This document shows positions 45,667 through 55,718 of a stretch of DNA of 64,000 nt, one piece after another; within the stretch, counting starts at the first letter, position 1, and each line of letters opens with the position of its first letter. The position numbers and the translations under genes are program-made. The stretch comes from CBDAKK01 sp965196605 (GTDB taxonomy: Bacteria > Spirochaetota > Spirochaetia > WTKD01 > G963693115): the NCBI GenBank assembly GCA_965196605.1, contig CBDAKK010000002.1, positions 289,309-353,308 of the forward strand, in the 5' to 3' direction. The notes under the pieces were generated by a model. That model was not told the DNA's origin, did not search any database, and saw only the letters and a list, made by a program, of their open reading frames with translations.

Positions 45667-48600
45667 TTATCTAAATCTTGCAGGCCATTTACTTTTGTTT
45701 ACCATACCTGAGTTACGGAAAATACCCCACCGGCGCTGTACATTATCTACCTTCCAGCTACTAAGGTCTTGGTTGAAAGCGGAAGCGCTACAAAACATGC
45801 ACTCCATATTCTCCACCTGAGACGTTTTCCACTTGCCAATGTCTTGGTCGAAAACCGTAGCATAATAAAACATATATGACATATTTGTTACTTGAGACGT
45901 GTTCCAACACCCTACTTGACCATTGAATGTAGTTTTTTGATCAAATAAACCATTCATGTCAGTGATAGCTGAGGTGTCAATGTGGTTGAGATTGGGGGAA
46001 TTCGTTTTTGTGATAGCCTTGTCAACGAGTTCTTTGAGTGTTTTCCTGTCTTTCGGGTGCACAGTCTCTACAATGCCATTAACACCACATGAGTTCTTCC
46101 ATACTACCGATAGGCTTATGTCAGAAGTAATTGCTGTGTTCTCATCATGCTTTTGCTTGTTATATTCGAAGCGTTCTAGCGTACGGGTTACTCCATTGAT
46201 CGAGGGGTACGTAAGTTTTTGACGTATCCCAATATCATTCAAGCTTTGTCCCTTTTGCACCATAAGCGTAGTATTTTTTGGATCTCCATTTAAGATACCT
46301 CCATGCAATGCAAAGGTTATGCTTATGTCGCCTATGGTAAGCGTATACTGCGCACTTTGTTCTTTGTATTTATTTGTTTCCGCTTTTGTCGCAGTAATGG
46401 TCACATCTCCACCCTTCTTAAAAGTAACCGTTCCGTTTCCATCTACCGTTGCTATAGCATCATCACTCGACTTATAGCTTACTGCGCCCGCATCCCCTTG
46501 CACCGTAGTCATGTTTGTTGCCTTTTGCTGGTAACTTCCATCTTTATACTTAGCATTAACTTGAGTTTGGTTAAACTTCAGCGTGGTGCCTTCTTGCAAG
46601 CCAAAGCTTATTTCATTGCTCAAGGCTTCTTTCCCATCACCCCGCGTTGCTTTAATTTGTACTGTCACTCTTCCTTCAGCATGTACCTTATTATCTTTTA
46701 TGCGTGGTTTTGGTGTTTGACTATGACTCTTATTCTTTACTACTTCAATACTGTACGTATACCCCCTTGGTTCTGCTTTAAACTCAACGGGCGTACCCCA
46801 TTGCAAGTTAGCGGGAATTTTCAATAATTGCGGTGCTTCTGCAGCTAAGCTACCTACGTTTATTGTTAGCGTATACCTTGCGCTTTGTGCCTTGTACTTA
46901 TGCTGCGTGCCCACTTTTTCCACAGTAATGGTAACCTGTCCATTTTTCTTAAAGCTTACCTCCCCAGTGTTCTTATCCACCGTCGCTATATCTTTGTCAC
47001 TCGATTTATAGCTTATTACCCCTGTATCTTCCTTGACTGGTGTTTTTATAAGCGGGTTTGTGTATGCATAGTCTGTGAATTCCACACTCGGCTTGTCGTT
47101 CTTAAACTTCAGCGTCGTACCTTCATCAAGGTTAAAGATTATTGCTTGGCTTGACACCCATTTCGATTCCTTTTCCGTAGCTGTTTCTTTCTTTCGTATA
47201 CGTATCTTTCCACTGGTTGCTTGCTTCGCTTTCACCTCACCATTGTCTATGCTTATTGCTCCACTCTCTACTTCATATTTATACGTCACAGCATCATAGT
47301 CTTTTATAGTCCGTGCTACTCTCCACGAGCCCGGTGTTCCTTCAATTATTGGCGCTTTTGGATCCTGTACAGTTGATTTCTTAATCTCAAGCGTATACTG
47401 CGCGCTGTGTGCCTGGTACTTATTCGGTGTTTCCGCCTTTGTCGCAGTAATGATAACTTTCCCAACTGTCGTAAAACTTACTTCTCCATTTTGATTCACC
47501 GTTGCTATATTCGGGTCATCCAACTTATAGCTTATTGGTCCCGTATCTCCTTGCACCGTAGTCATGTTTGTTGCCTTTTGCTGGTAGCTTCCATCTTTAT
47601 ACTCAACACCGACTTGCTTCTTGTCAAACTTCAGCGTCGTACCTTCTTGCAAGCCAAAGCTGATTTGGTCGCTCAAGATTGTGTCTGTACCAAGTCTTGC
47701 CCTCACCTGCACTATCATTGCTCCTTCAGCGTGTACTTTGTTACCATTTATGGCCACACCTAAGTTACCCTTATTCTCTATTTCTTTAATACTGTACGTA
47801 TGTCCCGTCTCTTTTACAAACTCAACGGGCGTACCCCATTGCAAGTTAGCGGGAATTGTCAATTGCGGCTTTATTACTGACGCTGTTACGGTAAGCGTAT
47901 ACGTCGCGCTGTGATCCTCGTACTTATTTGTTGCCGCTTTTGTCGCGGTAATGGTAACATCTCCACTCTGAGTAAAGGTTAGCTGCACCTTTCCAGTCTT
48001 CTTATCTACCGTTGCTATAGCATCATCACTCGACTTATAGCTTACTTTGCCCGTATCCCCTTACACCGTAGTCATGTTTGTTGCCTTTTGCTGGTAGCTT
48101 CCATCTTTATACTGAACATTAACTTGCTTCTTGTCAAACTTCAGCGTGGTGCCTTTAGCTAGCTCAAAGCTTATAAGGTCGCTTTCCACCCACTGCGACG
48201 CCTTCTCGGTATCGGCCTCTTTCTTTCGTATACTTATAGTCCCGCTTGTCTTTTCAATCGCTTCCACCTTACCATTGACTATGCTTATGTTACCTGTGTT
48301 TGATTTATACTCATACGTCGCATCATCATAGTCTTTTATAGCCCTTGCGACTTTCCACGAACCCTTCGCTCCTTCAATTATTGGCTTTTGAGGATCTGTC
48401 GCGTTTAATTTTTTAATGGTAAGCGTATATTGCGCGCTGTGCTTCTCGTACTTATTTGTTGCCGCTTTTGTCGCAGTAATGGTCACATCTCCACCCTTCT
48501 TAAAAGTAACCGTTCCGTTTCCATCTACCGTTGCTATATCAGTTTTATTCGACTCATAGCGTATCTGCCCGGTATCTCCTTGCACCGTTGTCTTGTTTTG

Positions 48601-49415
48601 TACCTTTTGCGTGTGGCTTCCTCCAACTTTATACTTAACATTAACTTGAGTTTGGTTAAACTTCAGCGTGGTACCTTTTTGCAAACCAAAACTTACTTGT
48701 TTGCTTACTACCACACTCCCATCCGTGGTTCGCGTTGCAAGCACTGCTACTCTTGCTGCTCCCACTGCTACTATTTCAGACTTACCTTTTTGAGTACTAT
48801 CTTGTATCTCCACAAGGTTTGTCTCTGGCACTATGCGGTATGTATAGTCTGAGTCTCTTGTAAAAGTAACAGGCGTACCCCATTGTAAATTAGGGGGAAT
48901 TGTGAATGTCGGTGCATTGACGGGGTTTTTAACTTTAACATTACTATCCTGTATTGCAAGTGCATACGATACACTGTGTGCCTTATACGCTGCTGTCGCC
49001 GCCTTTGTTGCCGTAATAATCGTAAATCCAGGCTTCTTGAAGCTTACCTTTCCACTCGTCTCATTTACCGTTGCTACTTCAGGGTTACTCGACTCATAGC
49101 GTATTTCGCCCGTATCTCCTTGCACCGTAGTCTTTTTTGTTGCCTTTTGCGTGTGGCTTCCATCTTTTACATAAGCGACATTTTCTGCAACTGTGCTAAA
49201 CGTCAGGGTTGTGCCGTCCTGCAGTGGCGCACTTATTGTTTTGCCGGCGTCACCTCGCCCTCCCTCGTCATTGGGGGGGGCTTAGGGGCTAGCGTTTGCG
49301 CTCCCTCATCCACTAATTCACTGCATCCAAAAAACACAAAGGGCATCAAAGCAAAAACTGACACCAGACCTGCTTTGAGCAATACACTCATTGCTTTATA
49401 ATTACCACGTTTCAT
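45667..49415 (-). pseudogene. Giant Ig-like repeat surface lipoprotein, out of frame at a C8 tract and with an internal stop
   Basis: The ATG at 49415 opens a signal peptide with lipobox VFFG-Cys31, then LAPKPPP. At eight C (G8 at 49273-49280 on the plus strand) the frame is wrong and stops at 49233. With nine C it reads on as PNDEGGRGDAGKTISAPLQD and continues through six Big_2/Ig-like modules (GTTLKFDKKQVNVQYKDGSY to DVTITATKAATNKYEKHS), each alternating with IPANLQWGTPVEF or SWKVARAIKDYD modules. One stop remains, TAA at 48063-48061, where other copies have CAA (TTVQGDTG). The C-terminus has an InlB/Flg_new-like repeat and a DUF285/BspA-like part (NTSQVTNMSYMFYYATVFDQD). Full length would be about 1250 residues. 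Likely an adhesin. Confidence 0.82.
49273..49280 (-). repeat. C8 homopolymer (phase-variation tract) near the start of the Ig-like lipoprotein
   Basis: Eight G on the plus strand, eight C on the coding strand, covering codons 46-48. One more C puts the signal peptide in frame with the Ig repeats. Poly-G tracts are known to switch tpr genes in T. pallidum. Confidence 0.85.
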
Positions 49416-49439
49416 AATAATCTCCTTAAGGGATATAGA

Positions 49440-51211
49440 ATATTTCGCATTTGTAATTATAAAGAAACTAAAAAGAAATGTAAACTGCTAATTTGCCACA
49501 TGAGGAGGGCTCGCCAGCAGGCTGCTTGCACTCACAAAGTCACCTTACGCGTTTAAGCAGCGCTACCTAGGCAAGGCACCTTTGCGCACCTTAGCCGCCG
49601 CGCCAAAACACACGGCGCGCCAGCAGACTACTTGCACTCACAAAGCAACTTTACGCGTTTAAGCAGCGCCACCTACGCAAAGCACCTTTGCGCGCCTAAG
49701 TCGCACCGCGGAGTACAGACTGCACGCCAGTGCAGACAGCTTACACATGCAAAGTAACCTATACGCTGTTAAGCTACTTTGCGCGCCAAGCCGCGCCGCG
49801 GAATATAGACTGTGCGTAGCACAGACCGCTTATACTTACAAAGTAAGCTCTGCCCCACTGCTGCCCAATACAGACGTGAGCCTAGGGCTCACGACCACTT
49901 ACGCGCTCCAAGCCGTGCCGCGGAGTACAGACTGCACGCCAGTGCAGACAGCTTACACTTACAAAGTCACTTCACGCGTTTAAGCAACACTACCTACGCA
50001 AGGCAACTTTGCGCGCCAGCAGGCTGCTTGCACTCACAAAGTCACTTCACGCGTTTAAGCAACACCACCTACACAAAGCTACTTTGGCGCTCCAAGCCGC
50101 GGCGCGGAGTACAAGTTGCACGCCAGTGCAGACAGCTTACACATGCAAAGTAACCTATACGCTGTTAAGCTACTTTGCGCGCCTTAGCCACGCCGCCCAG
50201 TACACACATGAGCCCTAGGCTCATGACTGCTTTAACTCCCAAGCCGCGGCGCCAAAACACACGGCGCGGAATACAGACTGCACGCCAGTGCAGACAGCTT
50301 ACACATGCAAAGTCACTTCACGCGTTTAAGCAACACCACCTACACAAAGCTACTTTGCGCGCTCCAAGCCGCGGCGCGGAGTACAAACTGCACGCCAGTG
50401 CAGACAGCTTACACTTACAAAGTCACTTCACGCGTTTAAGCAACACCACCTACACAAAGCTACTTTGCGCGCCCAAGCCACGCCGCCCAGTACACACATG
50501 AGCCCTAGGCTCATGACTGCTTTAGCCCAAAACACACGGCGCGCCAGCAGGCTGCTTGCACTCACAAAGTCACTTCACGCGTTTAAGCAGCGCCACCTAC
50601 ACAAAGCTACTTTGCGCGCCAAGCCGCGGCGCGGAGTACAGACTGCACGCCGGTGCAAACAGCTTACACATGCAAAGTAACCTATACGCTGTAAGCTACT
50701 TTGCGCGCCCAAGCCGCGGCGCGGAGTACAGACTGCACGCCAGTGCAGACAGCTTACACATGCAAAGTAACCTATACGCTGTTAAGCTACTTTGCGCGCC
50801 TTAGCGGCGGCGCGGAATACAGACTGCGGGACGCAAGCAACTTATACCTACAAAGTAACTTTATGCACTAAAGGCAAACCTAGCGCGCCAAGCCGCGCCG
50901 CCCAGCACACACATGAGCCCTAGGCTCATGACTGCTTTAGCCCAAAACACACGGCGCGCCAGCAGACTGCTTACATTCACAAAGCAACCCTTACGCATTT
51001 AAGCAACGCCACCTAGGCAAGGCACCTTTGCGCGCCTTAGCCACGCCGCCCAGTACACACATGAGTCCTAGGCTCACGGCTACTTAAACTCCAAAGTCCC
51101 GCCGCCAAAACACACGGCGCGCTAGCACAGGCTGCTTGTACTCACAAAGCAACCTCACGCGCTAAAGCCACGGCGCGCCAGCACAGGCCGCTTGCATAAT
51201 GTATTTCCCAC
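49440..51211. repeat. Array of hairpin-forming repeats, about 1.7 kb
   Basis: About 13 diverged units, most 85-110 bases apart, marked by TACTTTGCGCGCC at their junctions. Each contains paired segments: GCGCC/GGCGC around AAGCCGC, TGCAC-GCCA-GTGCA, and GCAAAGTA paired with TACTTTGC across CTATACGCTGTTAAGC. Two unit types (one with CAGGCTGCTTGCACTCACAAAG, one with AGACAGCTTACACATGC) alternate irregularly, and CATGAGCC-CTA-GGCTCATG hairpins are inserted at about 50208, 50497, 50910 and 51057, with a partial copy near 49877. All six frames give only low-complexity repeats, so I read it as non-coding. The unit GTAACCTATACGCTGTTAAG is nearly unchanged between copies. Confidence 0.9.
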
Positions 51212-52267
51212 TTAAGCGTTTGTGGCGTCTTCTTCCGCTACGTTTTTGACCAGCTGCCCGGAGCCTTTTTTCATTACAAGCACACGACCGTTTTGTGCAA
51301 CCACCACAATGTCAGAGAGTCCGCACACTCCCACGGGCAGGTCTGAAAACACGCTTACGTTTTCACTGTTTGCAAGGTACACCGCGTTTTCTACTGGCTG
51401 TTCTAGTTCACACGCTTCATCCCAACTCCCAATGTCGTTCCACGAAAATGAAGCGGGAATTGCAATGACGTTTTCAGCACCTTCCATAACCGCATAGTCT
51501 ATGGACTGCTTTTCAAGCTTTGCATAATCTATGTTTTGGGGTATTATTTGCTGCATGTTTCCGCAACCCTTCACGTTCCACGCTAGGCTTGTTTTGAAAA
51601 GTTTCTCGGCAATTAAGGGTGCTTGCCGCATGAGCTCGGCGCGCATTTTTGGTACGGAAAAGCAGAACATGCCGCTGTTCCACATAAAATTGCCCTGCGC
51701 TATGTAGTGTTGCGCCCGTTTTTCATCGGGTTTTTCATGGAAGGCGCGCACCTCGTACCCGACTTGCTCCTTTGAATTTTTTATGCACTCTATATAACCG
51801 TAGCCCGTCTCTGCTCGCGTGGGCACAATGCCAAAGGTAACAATGTGTTTTTTTTCTGCATAAATTTTTGCATTACGCACATCTTGTACAAATGCTTCTA
51901 GGGGTTCTATGAGATGGTCTGCGGTCACAACAAGCAGGGTCGCGTCTTTAGCGTAGGTCTCTTCTACATAGCGCAACGCAAGCGCAATGGCAGGCGCGGT
52001 GTTTCTCGCGGCAGTCTCGCCTATAAGGCGTATGCGCGCGGCGTCCTCTGAGGAGAGTGAGAGCTTTTGTTCAAATAAGTCTAAATAGCCTTGATTCGTT
52101 ACGACCAACACATCTTTATCAGCAACAGCAAGCGCACGCTCTAGTGCACGCTGCATGAGTGAAGCTCCACCAATGGCAAGAAACTGCTTAGGGATGTTAG
52201 GAAGTGAGGCAGGCCACAAGCGTGTGCCTTGACCGCCCGCAAGTATAACGGGAATAAGTATGCTCAT
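51212..52267 (-). CDS. manC: Mannose-1-phosphate guanylyltransferase
   Basis: A 351-residue nucleotidyltransferase that makes GDP-mannose from mannose 1-phosphate and GTP. Seen: IPVILAGGQGTRLWPASLP at the N-terminus, ETAARNTAPAIALAL, LLVVTADHLIEPLEAF, GYGYIECIKNS, the FHEKPDEKRAQHYIAQG motif, NFMWNSGMFCF and FSWNDIGSWDEACELE. It is a single-domain form without the C-terminal isomerase of E. coli ManC. The start at 52267 (MSILIPVILAGG) is chosen over the open frame to 52330, which reads into a repeat. GDP-mannose would serve glycan or lipid glycosylation, fitting the glycosyltransferase at 54750. Confidence 0.93.
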   Translation of the reverse strand: MSILIPVILAGGQGTRLWPASLPNIPKQFLAIGGASLMQRALERALAVADKDVLVVTNQGYLDLFEQKLSLSSEDAARIRLIGETAARNTAPAIALALRYVEETYAKDATLLVVTADHLIEPLEAFVQDVRNAKIYAEKKHIVTFGIVPTRAETGYGYIECIKNSKEQVGYEVRAFHEKPDEKRAQHYIAQGNFMWNSGMFCFSVPKMRAELMRQAPLIAEKLFKTSLAWNVKGCGNMQQIIPQNIDYAKLEKQSIDYAVMEGAENVIAIPASFSWNDIGSWDEACELEQPVENAVYLANSENVSVFSDLPVGVCGLSDIVVVAQNGRVLVMKKGSGQLVKNVAEEDATNA

Positions 52268-53161
52268 AACCCTATTGTAGAGCATGGGGACAAAAGTAAC
52301 TTTGCCTTTGTGGGGGAGATGCCCCCACACCCCCCTGTAGGGTAAGACGCGGTGTTGCGCTTACGCGCGCGCAGGCTGCACGCCGTGTGTATTCTGCTTC
52401 GCAGCGTTGCGTGACACGTCTTGTTGCCAAGAAACTATTCTAAATATGCTATCCACTCGGATGGCCGTTCTTTCTTTTCTTTTTTTACCATCCTTGGCAG
52501 CCAATACGTCCCATCCATGGGACGGCTGTGAGGACGCTCACGAGCGTAGCGAGGGGATGCCAACTATTGCATAAGCACCGCTGTGCGGTGCAAACATGGA
52601 GCTTGCATCAAAAAAAGAAAAGAAAAGAACCAAAGAAAAGAAAAAAAACATCCTGTGTGCTAAAGCAGTAATAACATAGATACTTTATGCAAGTATGAAG
52701 ATTGTATCGAAGTACGTTTGTGTGAGTGCGCTGCTCACCCTCCATGGGGCATTAAGGCTGCCAAGGACGGTGCGGCTAGAAACGTTAAATGGAGCGGAGC
52801 AAACGACCGCCCCAATGTCTGCGAAGCAGGATGGAGTCCCGTATAATTAACATGGAGCCGACATCACGGGGCTGAGGGGGCGCCATGGACGGTGCGACAC
52901 AGAGATGGAGCTTATAGCAAAAAGCCTCCTGTGTGCTCAAGCAGTAATGACATAGATACTGTGCGCAAGTATGAAGATTGTATGAAAGTAAGTTTGTATG
53001 AGTGCTTGCACCAAAGAAAGTACTGTTATCGGAAGATTCGACATATCGCGTTAACGCCTTACCCGCGCGTAGCATTTCTACGCCTCAGGCGTTTTTGTTG
53101 CACTAATTGCTGATGAAGTTTTGCCGTGCTTGTGCCGATATTAATAAATAATCAAACTATT
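52268..53161. repeat. Intergenic hairpin-repeat cluster 5
   Basis: No gene in about 890 bases between divergent genes. Contains the TGTGGGGG-AGAT-GCCCCCACA hairpin with TAGGGTAAGACGCGGT (about 52308-52352), the pyrimidine-run unit, CGTCCCATCC-ATGGGACG, the GATGC-CACCGC-GCGGTGC unit (about 52535-52610), and two copies of the ACATCCTGTGTGCTAAAGCA unit (about 52650 and 52925). The last 130 bases hold the promoter of the spiro-SPASM gene. Confidence 0.85.
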
Positions 53162-54775
53162 ATGTCGTTTCACTTCATTGCGCTTTTACATTCTAGTGCA
53201 CGCTATATTTCGCATGCTTGTGCCGATGGTTCTTCAGCATGGCATCACACGCTTGCTTGTGCTCAGGCACTGAAAGACGCGGGTGTTATAGATGGCTGCA
53301 CACGTATATGCGTAGGAACCCATGGACTAGGGGATGAGCCGCAGGATGTGAGAGAAGCATTACAAGATGAAGGCGGGGTTTTTGAACATACGCGTAACAT
53401 TGCAAATTCCATGCAAGCGCTCGTTGAACAGCTGTGCGACATTGCAGGTGCTGAAACTCATGTGTGCCTCATGTTTGCCGATGCGATGATTTCGTATGAG
53501 CCATTGTATAAAACCATGATAGAGACCCACCTCAAATATGTGGCGCATTATACGCGCGGCGAAGGTTACCCCGAATCGGTAAGCCCTGAAATACTTTCAC
53601 CCATGGCATGTAAAATACTTGAGCGCACGCTTGCAGAACTTGCAAGCACAGGAGAACATACTGCTTCGCTCCCCGTAGAAAAGGGCGCACTTTTCTCGCT
53701 TGTGGAAAAACGAATAAACGACTACGACATAGAGGCGGTGTTAGCACCTGAAGACATGCGCATGCTTCGCGTGTCGCTTGCGGCAGACACGCGCGCAAAT
53801 TTTACCATAGCTAAGCAGCTCTGGGACTACGGGTTAAGAAACCCCGACACGCTCATGAGCCTTTACCATGAAAAGCCGCAGCTTCTGCGCGGTATTCCAC
53901 GCTATGTATATGTGCAACTCACAGACGCGCTACAACCCACGGTGTATGACCCACACTACGCAATAATGCAAAAGAACGGCGCAGGTATTTGCGATGCAGC
54001 GCAGCGTAAACAATGCACAAGCATGCATGGTGATGTGTGGCGTGCGCTTCTTTCCAAGCTTCCCCAATATGCTGAGGACGCCACGTTGGCTTTGGGCTTT
54101 GGCGGCGAGGTTGCACTGCACCCCAATATTTTTTCTTTTATAAATGAAGCCTCTGCTGCTTTTTCCGCTGTGTACATTGAGACAAACGGATACGAGTGGG
54201 ACACGTCCGCTTCGTGGTGGAATTCCGTGCCGAGTAATGTTTCGTGGATTGTGTATCTTGATGCATACAGCGATGAGCTGTATAGCAATGTGCGCGAGAG
54301 CGCAGCGTGTGGCGGACTTACGGCACAAGAAGCCAAGGCGCGGGCGCATGCATTTGTGGAAATGCTCATTGTGCAAACGAAGCCTCGCAATGTTTTTGTA
54401 CAAGCTACGCGCATGGTAGAAAACGAAAACGAGCTCGATGCATTTTGCAAGTACTGGGATGAAAAGGGGGTGAGCCCCATCATAGAAAAATACAATGATA
54501 TTTGCGGCATGCTGCCGAATAAAAAAACCGTTGATCTCGCGCCCCTGCAGCGCTTTGCGTGTCGTCATCTTGAGCGCGATATGTTTGTAGATATAGATGG
54601 TAATGTGCGTATGTGCTTTCAAGATTTAAGGCGAAACCACATACAAGGTAGCATAGTTGATGATGCTATTGAAACACTTTGGCAAAAAAACGAGCGCCTT
54701 TTTGTGCAGCAGGCACAGGGGCACTACACCGATATATGTAGGAGTTGTGATGAGTACTACACCTGTAATGCATAA
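53162..54775 (+). CDS. Spiro-SPASM protein (spirochete family)
   Basis: A 537-residue protein. The C-terminus has a SPASM-like Cys pattern (CRHLERDMFVDIDGNVRMC, then DICRSCDEYYTC), and the middle resembles a radical-SAM barrel (LALGFGGEVALHP, AVYIETNGYEWD, WIVYLDAYSDELYSN), but the CxxxCxxC cluster motif at the barrel start is missing: only CDAAQRKQC is nearby. The N-terminal half looks like a nucleotidyltransferase or glycosyltransferase fold. This matches the spirochete-only spiro-SPASM family, whose function is unknown. The start is the ATG at 53162 rather than the GTG at 53126. It overlaps the next gene by 26 bases. Confidence 0.82.
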   Translation: MSFHFIALLHSSARYISHACADGSSAWHHTLACAQALKDAGVIDGCTRICVGTHGLGDEPQDVREALQDEGGVFEHTRNIANSMQALVEQLCDIAGAETHVCLMFADAMISYEPLYKTMIETHLKYVAHYTRGEGYPESVSPEILSPMACKILERTLAELASTGEHTASLPVEKGALFSLVEKRINDYDIEAVLAPEDMRMLRVSLAADTRANFTIAKQLWDYGLRNPDTLMSLYHEKPQLLRGIPRYVYVQLTDALQPTVYDPHYAIMQKNGAGICDAAQRKQCTSMHGDVWRALLSKLPQYAEDATLALGFGGEVALHPNIFSFINEASAAFSAVYIETNGYEWDTSASWWNSVPSNVSWIVYLDAYSDELYSNVRESAACGGLTAQEAKARAHAFVEMLIVQTKPRNVFVQATRMVENENELDAFCKYWDEKGVSPIIEKYNDICGMLPNKKTVDLAPLQRFACRHLERDMFVDIDGNVRMCFQDLRRNHIQGSIVDDAIETLWQKNERLFVQQAQGHYTDICRSCDEYYTCNA

Positions 54776-55718
54776 GGCTTCGTCTGTAAGTGATGTTTCT
54801 TCTTTTGAAGACCTCGCCTACGTCATAAGTGGAAAGCACACCGAGCTTTCTTCGAGCTATGCTAGTGTTGGGATTATACTTTTGCACGATGCTAGTAAAA
54901 AAAACGTGTCTATTAAAAATGCTTTGGAAAATTATACTGCATTGTATTCCGATAAGATTTTCTTTGCGTGTTCTAATGGCGCAGTAGTTTCCGAAAATAT
55001 ACGGAGCATGTTTCCCTCTGTCTGCTTTTTAAGCATGCCACATGGGCAGCAAAAACCTGTCTCCGTCGGGGCTCTTTTGAACACACTTTTTTTTGAAATA
55101 CAAACCGATTTGGTGTTTGTTTCATGGACACATATAGAGCCTTATGGCATATCAACCCGCATGCTTTTACACGCAGTCGAAGACATGCCCTTGTGTATCG
55201 CTCCCTTGTGCGAGGATTTTGAGGGAAATCCCATCCCCGTATCGTACAAGCCAAAAATCAACATGTGGGGTATTTCCATGGATTTGGATGTAGATACCTC
55301 GTTTTTTTCATACACTTTTTTTCCTCATGACTTTGTTGGAATGTTTAATCGTAAAAAAGTATCTTCCTTACGTGGCTTTGACCCTAGCATCTTAAATTCT
55401 TTTTGGCAACTATGCGACTTCGCAATTCGCGCATACGCAAGCGGTCACTACATTAGGGTTAGCCCTTGTTTGAGAGTAAAACGACTTGTCACTTTTAAGC
55501 GTAGCAAAAGCGACAAGAAAGATTATATATATCATTGCATGTGCCTTAAATATGCCGTGGGACTGCGCCTATTCCACATAGTCCAGTGCGTTCTTTCACT
55601 AATTTCGGGCAATCCCGTTGCTAAACTCTACAAAAGGTACGGTGCTATTTTTAGAAACTCTAAGTCTTTGCATCCATTTGGTAGCGTCCTAAAAAAGAAA
55701 ATAGCCGAGTATTGGTAA
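54750..55718 (+). CDS. Putative glycosyltransferase (GT2-like), coupled to the spiro-SPASM gene
   Basis: A 322-residue protein starting at the ATG at 54750, which has AGGAG six bases before it inside the end of the spiro-SPASM gene. Segments resemble a family 2 glycosyltransferase: VGALLNTLFFEIQTDLVFVSW at the nucleotide-sugar Asp region, and FVGMFNRKKVSSLRGFDPSI to CDFAIRAYASGHYIRVSP, as in GGFDE-ExDLxLRA-G. The usual DxD is not clear (ILNSFWQLCDFAIR). A weak hydrophobic segment (LRLFHIVQCVLSLISG) near the C-terminus may touch the membrane. Overlap and direction tie it to the spiro-SPASM protein. Function is inferred from fold-like features only. Confidence 0.6.
   Translation: MSTTPVMHKASSVSDVSSFEDLAYVISGKHTELSSSYASVGIILLHDASKKNVSIKNALENYTALYSDKIFFACSNGAVVSENIRSMFPSVCFLSMPHGQQKPVSVGALLNTLFFEIQTDLVFVSWTHIEPYGISTRMLLHAVEDMPLCIAPLCEDFEGNPIPVSYKPKINMWGISMDLDVDTSFFSYTFFPHDFVGMFNRKKVSSLRGFDPSILNSFWQLCDFAIRAYASGHYIRVSPCLRVKRLVTFKRSKSDKKDYIYHCMCLKYAVGLRLFHIVQCVLSLISGNPVAKLYKRYGAIFRNSKSLHPFGSVLKKKIAEYW

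Noticed and set aside
49747..50804. Several open frames of 60-110 codons in the repeat array
   Set aside because: They overlap in all frames, repeat the same low-complexity words, and have no ribosome site or conserved character.
49440..51211. CRISPR array or integron cassette array in the repeat region
   Set aside because: Repeats are diverged, hairpin-rich and lack unique spacers of constant length; there are no cas genes, no integrase and no genes between units. GTTAAGC resembles an integron core site half, but the partner half is missing.
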